Below, piece after piece: positions 30,422 to 39,379 of a stretch of DNA of 64,000 nt. The notes beneath the pieces were generated by a model. The model worked only from the letters and a program-made list of their open reading frames with translations. It was not told where the DNA came from and made no database searches. Position 1 is the first letter of the stretch; each line of letters opens with the position of its first letter. Position numbers and translations under genes: made by a program. The DNA is from VAZQ01 sp963744275 (lineage in GTDB: Bacteria > Pseudomonadota > Alphaproteobacteria > Rhizobiales > Xanthobacteraceae). Where the stretch lies: the NCBI GenBank assembly GCA_963744275.1, contig CAVUSX010000021.1, positions 434,001 through 498,000 on the forward strand. Direction: 5' to 3'.

Positions 30422-30703
30422 GCCGAAGCGTTCGGTCACGCAGCTTTGCGCCCGCGGATCGCGCGGCGCCGTGAACATACGGCCGGTCGGGCCGAGCTCG
30501 ATCAGCTCGCCGGGATACATGAAGGCCGTGAAGTCGGAGACGCGCGCCGCCTGCTGCATATTGTGGGTCACGATCGCGAGCGTGCCGCTCGCCTTCAATT
30601 CGCCGGTCAGCTCCTCGATCTTGGCGGTCGAGATCGGATCGGGCGCCGAGCAAGGCTCCTCCAGCAGGATCACCTCGGGCGGTGACGCCGCGTCGGCCCG
30701 GAG
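30422..30703 (-). pseudogene. pstB: Relic of pstB (phosphate ABC transporter ATPase), 3' part only
   Basis: About 94 codons read as the C-terminal third of PstB: PPEVILLEEPCSAPDPIST, AKIEELTGELKASGTLAIV, THNMQQAARVSDFTAFMYPG and ELIELGPTGRMFTAPRDPRA. The Walker B aspartate is replaced (LLEEPC for LLMDEPC) and Leu-Asp-Pro has become Pro-Asp-Pro. There is no Walker A half, no start and no pstSCA or phoU neighbour. The fragment then drifts out of frame. It is a decayed piece, not a functional gene. Confidence 0.8.
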
Positions 30704-30797
30704 CGCCGGTCTGCGACGGCGCCGTACCCGATGGCATCGTATGCCGCTCCAGAGTAGGATTTCTGCAAGCCAGAGCACGATCCGGGAGGAAGACGCC

Positions 30798-31799
30798 ATG
30801 CCTCGGGACGCGACCATCACCGCCGACACACCCGCTGCGCCGACCGCGCCAGAGCGGGCGGCGACATGCGGCCCGCAGCGCGCGATGCTCGAAAGCAATT
30901 TCCCGGTCGACAAGGGCTCCTGCAGCTATCAGGTGCCGTGGAACGCTTTCAAGCAAAGCGCGCGCGCAACTCTCCTGGTCCTGTCGTGCTGGCTGGGATT
31001 TGCGGCCGCAGTGCCCGCGCGCGCGGACGAGGGCTTCGTCGAGCTGCCGAACGTGCGGCTGTGGGTGACCGACAGCGGCGGCACCGGCGATCCGATCATC
31101 CTCCTGCACGCCAATACCGGAACCGCGGAGACTTGGCAGAAGCAGGCTCCGGCGCTGGTGCAGGCCGGCTATCGGGTCATCGCCATCGACCGCCCGGGCT
31201 GGGGCAAGAGCACGGTCCGCGCCGGACAAAAACCGCTCAGCGTCGCCGAGGACCTGGAGGATCTCGCCGACCATCTCGGGCTCGACCGCTTCCATCTGCT
31301 CGGGGTCGCGGGCGGCGGCTATATCGCTCTCGACTACGCGGCCTGGCGGCCGCAACGCCTGAAGAGCCTGATCGTGGCGGCAAGCGGGCTCGGGCTGGTG
31401 GGGGACGAGGAGGCGGAGGCGTTCCGCAAGCGCGCCGCGATCCCCGGCTTCAGCCAGCAGCCGCCGGAGGTGCGGGAGATGAGCCCGTCCTATCGCGGCA
31501 CCGATCCGCAGGGCGTGGCGCGCTGGAAGGAGATCCAGGCGCATGCCGCGCAAGCGGGCGCGGTCGTCCCGATGCTGCGGACCCCCAACACGGACGCCAA
31601 GATCGCGTCGATCACCACCCCCATCCTGGTCATCGCCGGCGATGTCGATCTGACGACGCCCTCGGCGGCGATCCGGCTCTGGGCCAAGCATTTGAAGACA
31701 TATGATTGGGCCTTGATCCCGGAAGCCGGGCACTCGGTGGCCTGGGAACAGCCCGACGCCTTCAATCAGGCCGTCCTGGCATTCCTGCGCAAGCATTGA
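30798..31799 (+). CDS. Alpha/beta hydrolase with patchwork N-terminus, 333 aa
   Basis: An alpha/beta-hydrolase core from about residue 80: PIILLHANTGTAETWQKQ (HG-like oxyanion loop), VIAIDRPGWGKS, the nucleophile region LLGVAGGGYIALDYA, VIAGDVDLTTP and the catalytic-His region PEAGHSVAWEQP. The usual GxSxG is GVAGGG here, so the Ser nucleophile is absent. The export signal RATLLVLSCWLGFAAAVPARA is directly preceded by codons matching an amidohydrolase C-terminus (30864-30959). ATG 30798 has a near-perfect GGGAGGA site, so the chimaeric leader is probably translated. Function unknown; possibly non-hydrolytic. Confidence 0.72.
   Translation: MPRDATITADTPAAPTAPERAATCGPQRAMLESNFPVDKGSCSYQVPWNAFKQSARATLLVLSCWLGFAAAVPARADEGFVELPNVRLWVTDSGGTGDPIILLHANTGTAETWQKQAPALVQAGYRVIAIDRPGWGKSTVRAGQKPLSVAEDLEDLADHLGLDRFHLLGVAGGGYIALDYAAWRPQRLKSLIVAASGLGLVGDEEAEAFRKRAAIPGFSQQPPEVREMSPSYRGTDPQGVARWKEIQAHAAQAGAVVPMLRTPNTDAKIASITTPILVIAGDVDLTTPSAAIRLWAKHLKTYDWALIPEAGHSVAWEQPDAFNQAVLAFLRKH
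30864..30959 (+). pseudogene. Amidohydrolase fragment fused into the hydrolase leader
   Basis: TCGPQRAMLESNFPVDKGSC followed by SYQVPWNAFKQSA matches the strongly conserved C-terminal part of amidohydrolase-2 (TIM-barrel) proteins (family form C-G-x-x-R-x-M-F-E-S-N-F-P-V-D-K). It is in frame with the downstream alpha/beta hydrolase and runs straight into that protein's signal peptide. Confidence 0.7.
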
Positions 31800-32141
31800 T
31801 GCGCTTGCATTCTGCCGCTGATGGCGACCCCCTGGGCCATCGGCCGGTCTCCGCATGGCCCTCGGGAGCTCTTATATCGAGGGCGCCATGATCGAATACC
31901 GTTGGCGCGAGCGCGAGCGGTTCCGATCATGAAGCGTTCGGTGCCGAGAATGGCGCTCACATCGGTGCCGAGTGAACAGATAAGCGCGTCATCCGCGACC
32001 TCGGCACGCGCTTCGGTGCACCTGCCGCGTGCGGCTGTCCGGCTCTCACAAGGCATGGCGTAGGCCTGCTTCCAATCGTGCGGGCAACTGCATACGATGT
32101 TCGCGGTTGCAAGCCGCCGATCTCCCCTGAGAACATCAAAA
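31800..32141. other. Intergenic gap of 342 bp
   Basis: Nothing recognisable. Short frames on both strands lack ribosome-binding sites and family similarity. Confidence 0.5.
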
Positions 32142-32681
32142 ATGCGCCTCATCGCCTTCATCGTCGCCCTGCTTGCCGCCACCGCCCCGGCCAGTGCGCA
32201 GACCTGGAGCGAGTACGATTTCCCCGACGAGGGCTTTACGGCCGAATTTCCGGCCGAGCCCAAGGTCGAAGACACGTCTTACAAAGCCCCCGGCGGCCAC
32301 CTGGTCGAAGCGCGCGTCCATTCCGTGGTGCAGGAGGGCGGCGAGTTCAAGGTGACGGTCGCCGATATGTCGCATGCCGAGACGTCGGCAGGCAACGTCA
32401 TGGCCTATGCGGTATTCATGCTCTCGCGTAACAGGGAGCTGAAATTCAATCTTCCCCATGTCACGCGTCGGATCATCGGCCGGCAGGCCAGCATCGACGG
32501 GGCGGACGGCAGCCAGACTTATGCTTCCGTTTTCTTTCACAATGGGCGGCTCTATCAGATCGAGGGGACGGTACCTGCTGGCGGCTCGACCGCAGATGCC
32601 TTCCGATTCCAGCAATCGTTCGACTTCACCGATGGGTGGAGGCCGCCTGATGCCCTCGGCAGCGAGCTCAAGACGCGATAA
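32142..32681 (+). CDS. Secreted conserved hypothetical protein, 179 aa
   Basis: The signal peptide is RLIAFIVALLAATAPASAQ. A compact domain follows, starting WSEYDFPDEGFTAEFPAEPKVE, a layout common in exported alphaproteobacterial proteins with a lipoprotein-like or LolA/LppX-like beta fold (inferred). It ends GGSTADAFRFQQSFDF, a pattern seen in proteins that carry a final membrane-facing strand. The start at 32142 is chosen for the signal peptide; the upstream ATG at 32097 adds unrelated arginine-rich residues. No neighbour suggests a role. Confidence 0.72.
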   Translation: MRLIAFIVALLAATAPASAQTWSEYDFPDEGFTAEFPAEPKVEDTSYKAPGGHLVEARVHSVVQEGGEFKVTVADMSHAETSAGNVMAYAVFMLSRNRELKFNLPHVTRRIIGRQASIDGADGSQTYASVFFHNGRLYQIEGTVPAGGSTADAFRFQQSFDFTDGWRPPDALGSELKTR

Positions 32682-33002
32682 GGGGCCTGCCGCCTTCCCC
32701 AAGGCAGCGCCGGGCGCGGCCGCCATGACGCCGAAACATCTCAGCTGAATTCCACCAACGGAATCAATGAGATGCGACAAGCACAAGGCTTTGGCGTCTC
32801 GCCCGCCACGCGCAAAAGCGCACGACGAACAATCGAACCTGAAATCTTCACGGGACCCATGCGATCGCGGGAAGGCGTAGCCGGAGCGCAACGCATTCGT
32901 GGGCCGCTTGATCAGTGCGACCCGACGCAATAGTCTGCGTGCTATCGGCAAGTTCGTCGCAGGAAGATGGAGTCCACCACCGCGCTGCCACGGGAGGGTT
33001 TG
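32682..33002. other. Intergenic gap of 321 bp
   Basis: No gene or repeat seen. It presumably carries the promoter of the 33003 gene; GGGAGG at 32992-32997 is the ribosome-binding site of that gene. Confidence 0.5.
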
Positions 33003-34730
33003 ATGACGACCGCCACGCGACTTGGAAATGTTCTTACGAGATTGTCCTTAGGCGCCATAGCGGGCCTTGGCCTGCTGGCTTTGCCGATCGCAGCGAGCCA
33101 TCCGGCGACGGCGCAGAACCACGGTCCGGCGGCGCTGGCCGGCACCGTATCCTCGCCGGAAGAAGGAAAAATGGAAGGGGTCGTGGTCAGCGCCAAGCGG
33201 CCCGGCTCGACCATCATGGTTTCGGTCAGCACCGACGCGCAAGGGCACTACAGCTTTCCGCAGGACCGGCTCACGCCCGGCGCTTATGACATCACCATGC
33301 GGGCCGTCGGGTACACGCTCAAGCCGACGGTGGCGACCATACAGCCGGGCGGCGCGACGCAGCTCGACCTTGCGCTCGCGAAGGCCGCGCCGGACGTTCT
33401 CGCCCTTCAATTGTCGAACAGCGAGCTGCTGCAAAGCGCGCCGGGCACGCCCGCGCAGAAAATGGCAATGCTGAGATGTCTCGATTGCCATGGCCTGCAG
33501 CGTCCGTTCTTCTCCAAGGACAATGCGTCGGAAATGGCGTTCACGGTGGAGCGCATGAGCGCGCATTCCTCGAATGCTTCTCCGAATTTTCCTTTCTTCA
33601 ATCAGAACGCATCCGAGATCCTGAGCAGCCCGCCGAACAAGGCGCAGGCGGAGCTCGGGGCCTACATCGCTTCGATCAATCTGAGCTCCGGAGAAGCGTG
33701 GCCCTACAGGGTGCAGACGCAGCCCCGGCCGACCGGCAAGTCGACCCAGGCCATCATCACCACCTACGATCTTCCCGATGCCGCCGCGCCCCATGACACG
33801 ATGCTCGACAAGGCCGGGAACGTCTGGTTCTCCGATTTCCAGCACCAGCGCATCTCCAAGCTCGACCCCAAGACCGGCGAGGTCACGCACTATCCGGTCC
33901 CGGTGTCGAAGCCGGGCTTTCCGACCGGCGGCATCATGATCACGATGGACAAGGATGGAAACGTCTGGGAAGGCATGATGGGCCAGGCGCAGATCGCCGA
34001 GCTCGACCCCAAGACCGGACAGGTCTCCGTCTACCTGGCGCCCGATTGGCAGAAAGGCGACACGCGGGTCACCATGATCGACGGCCTGCATTCGAACGTC
34101 GACGGGAAATTGTGGACCAAGACCAATGGCGGCCCCGATCCCGGCCACGCCAACAAGCTGTATCAGTTCGACCTCGCCACCAAGCAATTCCACGAAGTCC
34201 TGCCGCCCCCCGGGAAGCGCGACATCGCGGGTTACGGACTGGTCACCGACCTCGACAACAATGTCTACAGCCTCGACAACAACCCGACCCAAAGGCAGAT
34301 CTGGCGCACCAGCGCCAAGACCGGGGAGACGACCTATATCGATCTTCTGGCAGGCGTGGGCGGCGCGCGGCGAGGACATATCGACTCGCAGAATCGCCTG
34401 TGGTTCTCGCAATTCCACGCCAATCGCTACGCGATGTTCGACCCCAAGAGCGGCAAGGTCATGGCCTGGGATGTGCCGGTCGCTTATGCGGGCGCCTATG
34501 ATGTCCAGTTCGACGACGCGAAATTTGCGTGGGGCGCCGATATGAGCACCGATCTGGTTCAGCGGCTGAATGTGGAAACCGGCGAATGGAGCTCTTATCT
34601 CCTGCCCACCTCCATCAATACGCGCCATATCGACGTGCAGAAGAGCCAGGATCCCAACGTTCTCTCCAGCATGTGGACCGAAGGCCAGCAGACCAGCAAG
34701 ATCGTCCATATCGAGCCGCTTACGCCGTAA
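33003..34730 (+). CDS. Secreted carboxypeptidase-regulatory/cytochrome c/Vgb-like propeller protein, 575 aa
   Basis: The signal peptide ends about residue 38 (HPATAQ). A carboxypeptidase-regulatory-like domain follows (AGTVSSPEEGKMEGVVVSA; DAQGHYSFPQDRLTPGAYDI). A haem motif CLDCH is at residues 159-163. A Vgb/streptogramin-lyase-like propeller follows (LDKAGNVWFSDFQHQRISKL; LDPKTGEVTHYPVP). It is shorter than its paralogue at 17485-19666 but in the same domain order, and intact. GGGAGG precedes ATG 33003. Most likely a periplasmic c-type haem protein that couples a propeller-bound substrate to electron transfer; the substrate is unknown. A HiPIP gene lies convergently 138 bp downstream. Confidence 0.86.
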   Translation: MTTATRLGNVLTRLSLGAIAGLGLLALPIAASHPATAQNHGPAALAGTVSSPEEGKMEGVVVSAKRPGSTIMVSVSTDAQGHYSFPQDRLTPGAYDITMRAVGYTLKPTVATIQPGGATQLDLALAKAAPDVLALQLSNSELLQSAPGTPAQKMAMLRCLDCHGLQRPFFSKDNASEMAFTVERMSAHSSNASPNFPFFNQNASEILSSPPNKAQAELGAYIASINLSSGEAWPYRVQTQPRPTGKSTQAIITTYDLPDAAAPHDTMLDKAGNVWFSDFQHQRISKLDPKTGEVTHYPVPVSKPGFPTGGIMITMDKDGNVWEGMMGQAQIAELDPKTGQVSVYLAPDWQKGDTRVTMIDGLHSNVDGKLWTKTNGGPDPGHANKLYQFDLATKQFHEVLPPPGKRDIAGYGLVTDLDNNVYSLDNNPTQRQIWRTSAKTGETTYIDLLAGVGGARRGHIDSQNRLWFSQFHANRYAMFDPKSGKVMAWDVPVAYAGAYDVQFDDAKFAWGADMSTDLVQRLNVETGEWSSYLLPTSINTRHIDVQKSQDPNVLSSMWTEGQQTSKIVHIEPLTP

Positions 34731-34749
34731 CGAGCCTTTCGTTACGGCG
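34723..34749 (+). terminator. Hairpin at the 3' end of the 33003-34730 gene
   Basis: An 11-bp perfect stem, CGCCGTAACGA / TCGTTACGGCG, with a 5-base loop. The left arm contains the TAA stop codon. There is no strong T-tract, so it is a probable mRNA-end hairpin. Confidence 0.6.
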
Positions 34750-34787
34750 CGGTACGCCTAAGAGCAGCTCTCGAAAACGTCAAGTCT

Positions 34788-34812
34788 CATGGCCGGACGT
34801 GTTCCGGCCATG
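34788..34812. repeat. Short palindromic repeat (CATGGCCGGA type)
   Basis: CATGGCCGGA and its complement TCCGGCCATG flank a 5-base loop. The same motif with one base changed in the loop begins the larger repeat at 45602-45689. It lies between convergent genes and may also act as a bidirectional terminator. Confidence 0.8.
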
Positions 34813-34868
34813 ACGACAAGAAGCGTCGATCCAAACGGAAAATGCTCTGGCGAGCGTCGCGACGCTCG

Positions 34869-35168
34869 TCAGATATGCCCGCCGCGATCGAGCGGGGAAA
34901 ACGTCGTATAGATGGGGCACCAGCCCATCGGGCTGATATCGCCCTCGACCAGAACGCAGCTCTTGGGAGCCTCGAAATACGGACAGCTGCCGCATAATTC
35001 GTTCCCCTTCGGGTGGTCCTGATACCGGGCTGCCGCCTGCGTCAGCTTCTTCTGATCCTGCGGCTTGAAATCCTGGGCCTTGAGGGCCGCGGCGCCCCCA
35101 CAGGTTGCGGCGGCGGCAACGCCTATTGTCTTGATGAAAGCCCTCCGCGATGATCCGGATGTCGGCAT
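34869..35168 (-). CDS. High-potential iron-sulfur protein (HiPIP), 99 aa
   Basis: Periplasmic 4Fe-4S electron carrier. A twin-arginine signal (SGSSRRAFIKTIG, then AAAATCGGAAALKAQ) is followed by a mature domain of about 65 residues. It has all four cluster cysteines: CGSC, then C eight residues later, then C twelve further on (ending PMGWCPIY). This spacing fits the short-loop HiPIP class. The start at 35168 has GGGAGG before it; the extended frame upstream is discarded. HiPIPs carry electrons between periplasmic cytochromes and oxidases or reaction centres, which fits the haem-containing propeller gene next door. Confidence 0.93.
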   Translation of the reverse strand: MPTSGSSRRAFIKTIGVAAAATCGGAAALKAQDFKPQDQKKLTQAAARYQDHPKGNELCGSCPYFEAPKSCVLVEGDISPMGWCPIYTTFSPLDRGGHI

Positions 35169-35454
35169 GGCTTGTTTCCTCCCTCGCGCGTTTTCTCGAT
35201 GATATCCGAAGTCCCCTGACCCGCCAATGCTCCCGCAGGCAATACCGGCGGGCGGACCTCGAGGTGTCGGATCATGCCCGCAAGCGATGTCCGCAGCCAC
35301 GGTGGCAGCGGAGCGCGTGTAAATGTGCCGCAGGCCTCCACCGGCACCGGCCACGCCAACTCGGATCACCGGATCGAACCTGCCGAGCCGTCGCGCCGAC
35401 CAACGTTACCGGCCCTGGGAATCCTCGGATGGGGCGGGCCGATTGGAGGCGCAC

Positions 35455-35598
35455 ATGACCCTGCATCAATGGGCCGGAATGGCGGCCGCAGCGCTGCTTT
35501 TCATTTTTTTCGTTTTTGCCTTTCGGCAGGGGCTCGCGGTGAAGCCCGATGACAGGGCGGACCGCGGCCCGTCGGTCGGATACGGAGGCGGGACTTGA
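35455..35598 (+). CDS. Small single-span membrane protein, 47 aa
   Basis: A short ORF: MTLHQWAGMAAAALLFIFFV then FAFRQGLAVKPDDR and a glycine-rich end. The ribosome-binding site GGAGG lies five bases before the ATG. One transmembrane helix with a basic, polar C-terminal tail. No known family is recognised. It lies between the HiPIP gene (divergent) and a four-helix membrane protein gene on the same strand. Confidence 0.6.
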   Translation: MTLHQWAGMAAAALLFIFFVFAFRQGLAVKPDDRADRGPSVGYGGGT

Positions 35599-35695
35599 CG
35601 GCCGGCCGCGGCCCGCTGACGGTTCATAAGGTCCACGGCGCATGAGAAGCCGGCAGCCGCGGCATGCCGGGTAATTTCCCGCAGCGGAGGCTCGC

Positions 35696-36105
35696 ATGTC
35701 CCGACTTACCGTTTTCCTCGCCCGTTTCATCGGCCTGTTCACCGTCCTGCTCGTGGTTGCCTTGCTGCTGGCCGGAAGCGCAATGGTCGAGGCCGCGCTT
35801 GCCGACGGGCCGGTCATGCTCGTCTACGCCATCATCAGCCTCGCAGCCGGCCTCGCCATGGTGCTCGGGCACAATGTCTGGTCGGGCGGTGCACTGCCGG
35901 TGGTCGTTACTCTGGTCGGATGGTTGATCCTGGCGAAAGGTCTGATGCTTTTGTTCGTAACGCCCGAAGCTGCGAGAGGCAGCTCTTCGACCACATGCAA
36001 TACGGCGCGCACTACTATCTCTATCTCACGCCCTCACTGCTGATCGGCCTTTATCTGACCTGGGCCGGCTTCACCGCGCCATCTCCGAACGCAGGATCGG
36101 GATAA
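35696..36105 (+). CDS. Four-helix membrane protein, one frameshift
   Basis: The first part reads SRLTVFLARFIGLFTVLLVV, GPVMLVYAIISLAAGLAMVLG and ALPVVVTLVGWLILAKGLML. Near 35978 the frame must shift: two surplus bases in GCGAGAGGCAG give the expected AARQLFDHMQYG. The end is then YYLYLTPSLLIGLYLTWAGF and a short polar tail. The corrected length is about 135 residues with four hydrophobic helices. No function can be named. Confidence 0.65.
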
Positions 36106-36214
36106 GCTCGCGGCGGCGGGATCGCGGTAGGCGACCTCGAGGCCCGGCGTGGCCTTGCGCGGCCGCCATGCCCTCTCGCTCATGAGAGCAACAGGGCCAA
36201 CCTGGTCGAAAGGC

Positions 36215-37897
36215 TCACATTTTGCCGTGCCCGCGTTTGACGGTCTGGCGGATGACCGGAGCCGTGACCTGGTCGGAGATCTGGATGTTCCACATCTCGC
36301 TCTCGCCCTGCGCGGCGAAGTCGGCGAACAGCTTGGGGATCACCGACACATCGCGTATCTCGTGGCCGCGCAGGTCGAAGCCGCGCGCGATTTTTTCGAG
36401 CGCGGGCCGACCGAACACGGCCAGGCTGTCGTCGAGGCCGTCCGCGCGCAGCTTGTGAAACTCCGAGCCGTATCCGCCGTCGTTCATCGCGCAGATCAGG
36501 ATGCGAAATCCTTGACGCTTGAGCGTCTCGAGCTCCTGGATATGGAACAGGAGCCCGCCGTCCCCTTCGAACAGGACGATCTTGCACTCGCGGCCCTGCC
36601 GGCGCGCAGCCGCAACCCCGAGCGCATAGGACAGGCCGTTGCCGACCGCGCCGAATTCGCGGACCGTCGTGTAGCGCTCCGCCGGCCGGCCCCGCATCTG
36701 GGTGTTGAAATAGGCCTGATGGCCGCCGCCCACCACGATGTCCCAGTCCTTCGGAACGACCGCGTCGATGGCTCGGATCACCTCGCGGGGATCCAGCACC
36801 CCGGGAGCGATGTCGAACGGCATCGCGTCCGCCGGCTCGGTCGCGATGCGCTGCGCCAGCTCTTTCGTGCGTATGGCCGCCGCCGTCGGTTTGCCGACGC
36901 CCAGCTTCTTGTCGAGGCCGGCGAGGATTGCCTCGGTGCCGACGAGCGCATCCGATCTGACGTAGATGTCGGCGGCCTTCTGCCCATCGCGCAATCCGCG
37001 TGGCGCATCATCCAGCTGGATCTTGCACGCTTTTGCGAAGTAGTGCCCGCCACCGACGTAGTAGGACAGGCTCGTGCCGACCGCGAGCACCACGTCCGCG
37101 GACTCGTACATCTCCCTGCCCAACGACGTGAAGTAGCTGCCGGTGGTGCCGAGCCCGAACGGATGGTCGTGGAAGAGACCGCGCGCCGGCAGCGTGTTGG
37201 AGAGCAAGGCGCCGCAGCGATCGGCGAGCCGGATCAGCGCATCCCGCGCGCCGGACCACATCACGCCGCGGCCCCCGAGGACGATAGGCCGCTTGGCCGC
37301 GGCCAGCCGCTCGACGGCCTCGGCCACCACCGCGGGGTCGGGGTGCATGCGCCCGACTTGGGGCTGGTACATCGCCGAGGTCTCGTAGGGCTGGTTGGCC
37401 ATGTGCTCGACCTTCTGCAGGTCGTAGGGAATGCCCAGCACCACCGGCCGCCGCTCGTACTTGGCGATGTGGAAGGTCTCGCGCACGTAGTCCATCATGC
37501 GCGGCACGCTGTGCGCGGCGATGTAATGCGCCCCGGTCGCCGTCACCAGAGGCGCCTGGTCGATGTACTGATTGTAGAATTTGGCGTTGATAGGCGACTC
37601 GCCGGCGAATACCACCACCGGCAGGCGGGCGCGAACCGCCGCCGGCAGCGCCGTCATCAGCTGGGTCACGCCAGGACCGCAGGTGACCGAGGCAACCGCC
37701 ACCTTGCCGGTGGCTACGTTGTAGGCTGTCGCCGCCGCAAGCGCGCTGTGCTCGTGCCTGACGTGGACGGTATTCACGCCCGGCAGCTTGGCGAAGGCGG
37801 TGGACCAGTGCATGTTCCCGTCGCCCATCAGGACGAACTGCGTGTCGACTCCTTCCGCAAGGAACGCTTCTGCGAGGGCTTCGTAGAGTTTCGGCAT
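36215..37897 (-). CDS. Thiamine-diphosphate-dependent enzyme (acetolactate-synthase-like), 560 aa
   Basis: Three-domain TPP enzyme. The N-terminal Pyr domain has the catalytic glutamate in HVRHEHSALAAATAYN. The middle domain has GGRGVMWSGA. The C-terminal PP domain has the TPP/Mg motif beginning FEGDGGLLFH and ending NDGGYGSE. The family includes acetolactate synthase, benzoylformate decarboxylase and oxalyl-CoA decarboxylase. Which reaction it catalyses cannot be read, and no ilvN-type regulatory gene is near. The start MPKLYEALAEAF is supported by the domain boundary. It is divergent from the bicupin gene across 505 bp. Confidence 0.92.
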   Translation of the reverse strand: MPKLYEALAEAFLAEGVDTQFVLMGDGNMHWSTAFAKLPGVNTVHVRHEHSALAAATAYNVATGKVAVASVTCGPGVTQLMTALPAAVRARLPVVVFAGESPINAKFYNQYIDQAPLVTATGAHYIAAHSVPRMMDYVRETFHIAKYERRPVVLGIPYDLQKVEHMANQPYETSAMYQPQVGRMHPDPAVVAEAVERLAAAKRPIVLGGRGVMWSGARDALIRLADRCGALLSNTLPARGLFHDHPFGLGTTGSYFTSLGREMYESADVVLAVGTSLSYYVGGGHYFAKACKIQLDDAPRGLRDGQKAADIYVRSDALVGTEAILAGLDKKLGVGKPTAAAIRTKELAQRIATEPADAMPFDIAPGVLDPREVIRAIDAVVPKDWDIVVGGGHQAYFNTQMRGRPAERYTTVREFGAVGNGLSYALGVAAARRQGRECKIVLFEGDGGLLFHIQELETLKRQGFRILICAMNDGGYGSEFHKLRADGLDDSLAVFGRPALEKIARGFDLRGHEIRDVSVIPKLFADFAAQGESEMWNIQISDQVTAPVIRQTVKRGHGKM

Positions 37898-38402
37898 GCG
37901 CGGTTCCCTTGGGTGGAGGCGGCCGATGGCCCTCGCCGCCGTTGCAATTATCGGGATTCGGCAGCTCCCGCCGGCGGCTCCGAGAAAACGCTATATCAGG
38001 CATGCGCGCAGGCGGAAGGGGGCATCATCTGTTTTTCTTGCCGAACAAGAGTCCGTTCCGAGGAGAGCCCGACATTGGGGGGGACCAAGCCCGGACCGCC
38101 GATCTTGATCCGATTCGGACGTTGGCCCTGACGCGGGCTCTCCGACCATTCTGCCTGATATTGCGACGCGTATTGCGCCGCCAATGGGACGATGCAGGCG
38201 GTCCGGACGATGATCACGCCGTAATCGAACGCGACGAGAACCCGTTGGAGGGCAATTGAAGGGACGGTGCGCTTCGGCCCATACTCGACATCGCGGCGGG
38301 CTTGAAAAAACCCGGGCAAAAATCGCCCGCGGAAGGTCCTTGACGACGGCGCACGCCGACACCTGCCGCGCCGCGCCTGCTTCACCGCGAGGAGGAAGTG
38401 AA
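37898..38402. other. Divergent intergenic region of 505 bp
   Basis: No coding gene is supported on either strand. It should carry promoters for the TPP-enzyme gene (leftward) and the bicupin gene (rightward). No repeat or clear hairpin was noticed. Confidence 0.5.
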
Positions 38403-39264
38403 ATGCTCCGTTTCAACCACCGCACCGCGCTCGTGGCGCTCGCCGCCGTGCTGGGATCACTCACCGCCGCGCCAGCGGCTGAGCTCGACGCCAAGGCGGT
38501 GCAGATCAAGACGCCCGACCAGTTCAAATGGCGTAATCCGGGCATGCAGCCGCCGAACAATGCGGTGCTGCTCGGCGATGCTGCCCGGGCCGGCAGCCTG
38601 TTCGTCCACATCAACTCGTTTGTGCCCGGCAAATTCGGCGAGGCGCACTACCATCCGAACGACCGCTACGTCCTGGTGATCGACGGCGCACCCTGGCGCG
38701 GCACCGGAAACGTGGTCGATCCGGCGCATGCAACCAGGGTTCCGAAGGGCACCTTCATGATCGAGCAGGCCGGCAAGGTGCACTGGGACGGAACCAAGGA
38801 CGAAGGCGGCGCGTATTTCGTCATCGAGATCCCGCCTTCGGGCCAAACTCCGGTGCCGAAGGAGCAAGGCCCCTGGCACGGCGGCGATCCGTCGGCGGCA
38901 AAGATCATCTCGCCGCAGGATATCCAGTGGCAGGGCGCGCGGCATAACGAGCACGCCGTGCTCGCCGGCGATCCGTCGAAGCCCGGCGTGTATGTGGCGA
39001 TGTCGAAGTGGTCCAAAGGCGCGTTCAGCCATCCGCATTTCCACAGCGCCGACCGCTACGTCTACGTGCTCGACGGCACCTGGTGGGTGGGGACCGGCAA
39101 CAAGTTCGATCCGGAGCATCTGGCGGTGCCGGTCAAGGCCGGCTCGTTCGCGACCGAGTTCGGCCAAGGAGGTGCATTGGGCCGGCGCCCGGGATGAGGA
39201 CGCCACCATCCTCATCTTCGGGCAGGGGCCGATCTCCAACACCGAGGTCGAAGAAGCCAAATAA
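38403..39264 (+). CDS. Exported bicupin protein, one frameshift
   Basis: The signal peptide (FNHRTALVALAAVLGSLTAAPA) is followed by two cupin domains. Domain 1 has GEAHYHPNDRYVLVIDG and FMIEQAGKVHWDG. Domain 2 has SHPHFHSADRYVYVLDG. Both carry the HxH...E-like metal site (HYHPND, HFHSAD). One surplus base near 39165 breaks the frame; removing it gives FGKEVHWAGARDEDATILIF and ends SNTEVEEAK, about 286 residues. GAGGAGG precedes the ATG. Likely a periplasmic metal-dependent enzyme or binding protein of unknown substrate. Confidence 0.85.
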
Positions 39265-39379
39265 ATGGCCGCTCCCACGGCACATTCTTCCGGCTGGTGT
39301 ACTCCCGTGTCCCGCGCGGCCGTCGCAGCAGCAACGGCCGCTACGCCGAATTCGGCTTCCGTCCGCACTTTGGAACTCA

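Noticed and set aside
30288..31799. The full 503-codon frame as the alpha/beta hydrolase
   Set aside because: The first part is antisense to the pstB relic and has no ribosome-binding site; the ATG at 30798 has a strong one.
36149..38131. Plus-strand ORF of 660 codons opposite the TPP enzyme
   Set aside because: Antisense shadow of a well-supported TPP-enzyme gene; it has no similarity to a known family.
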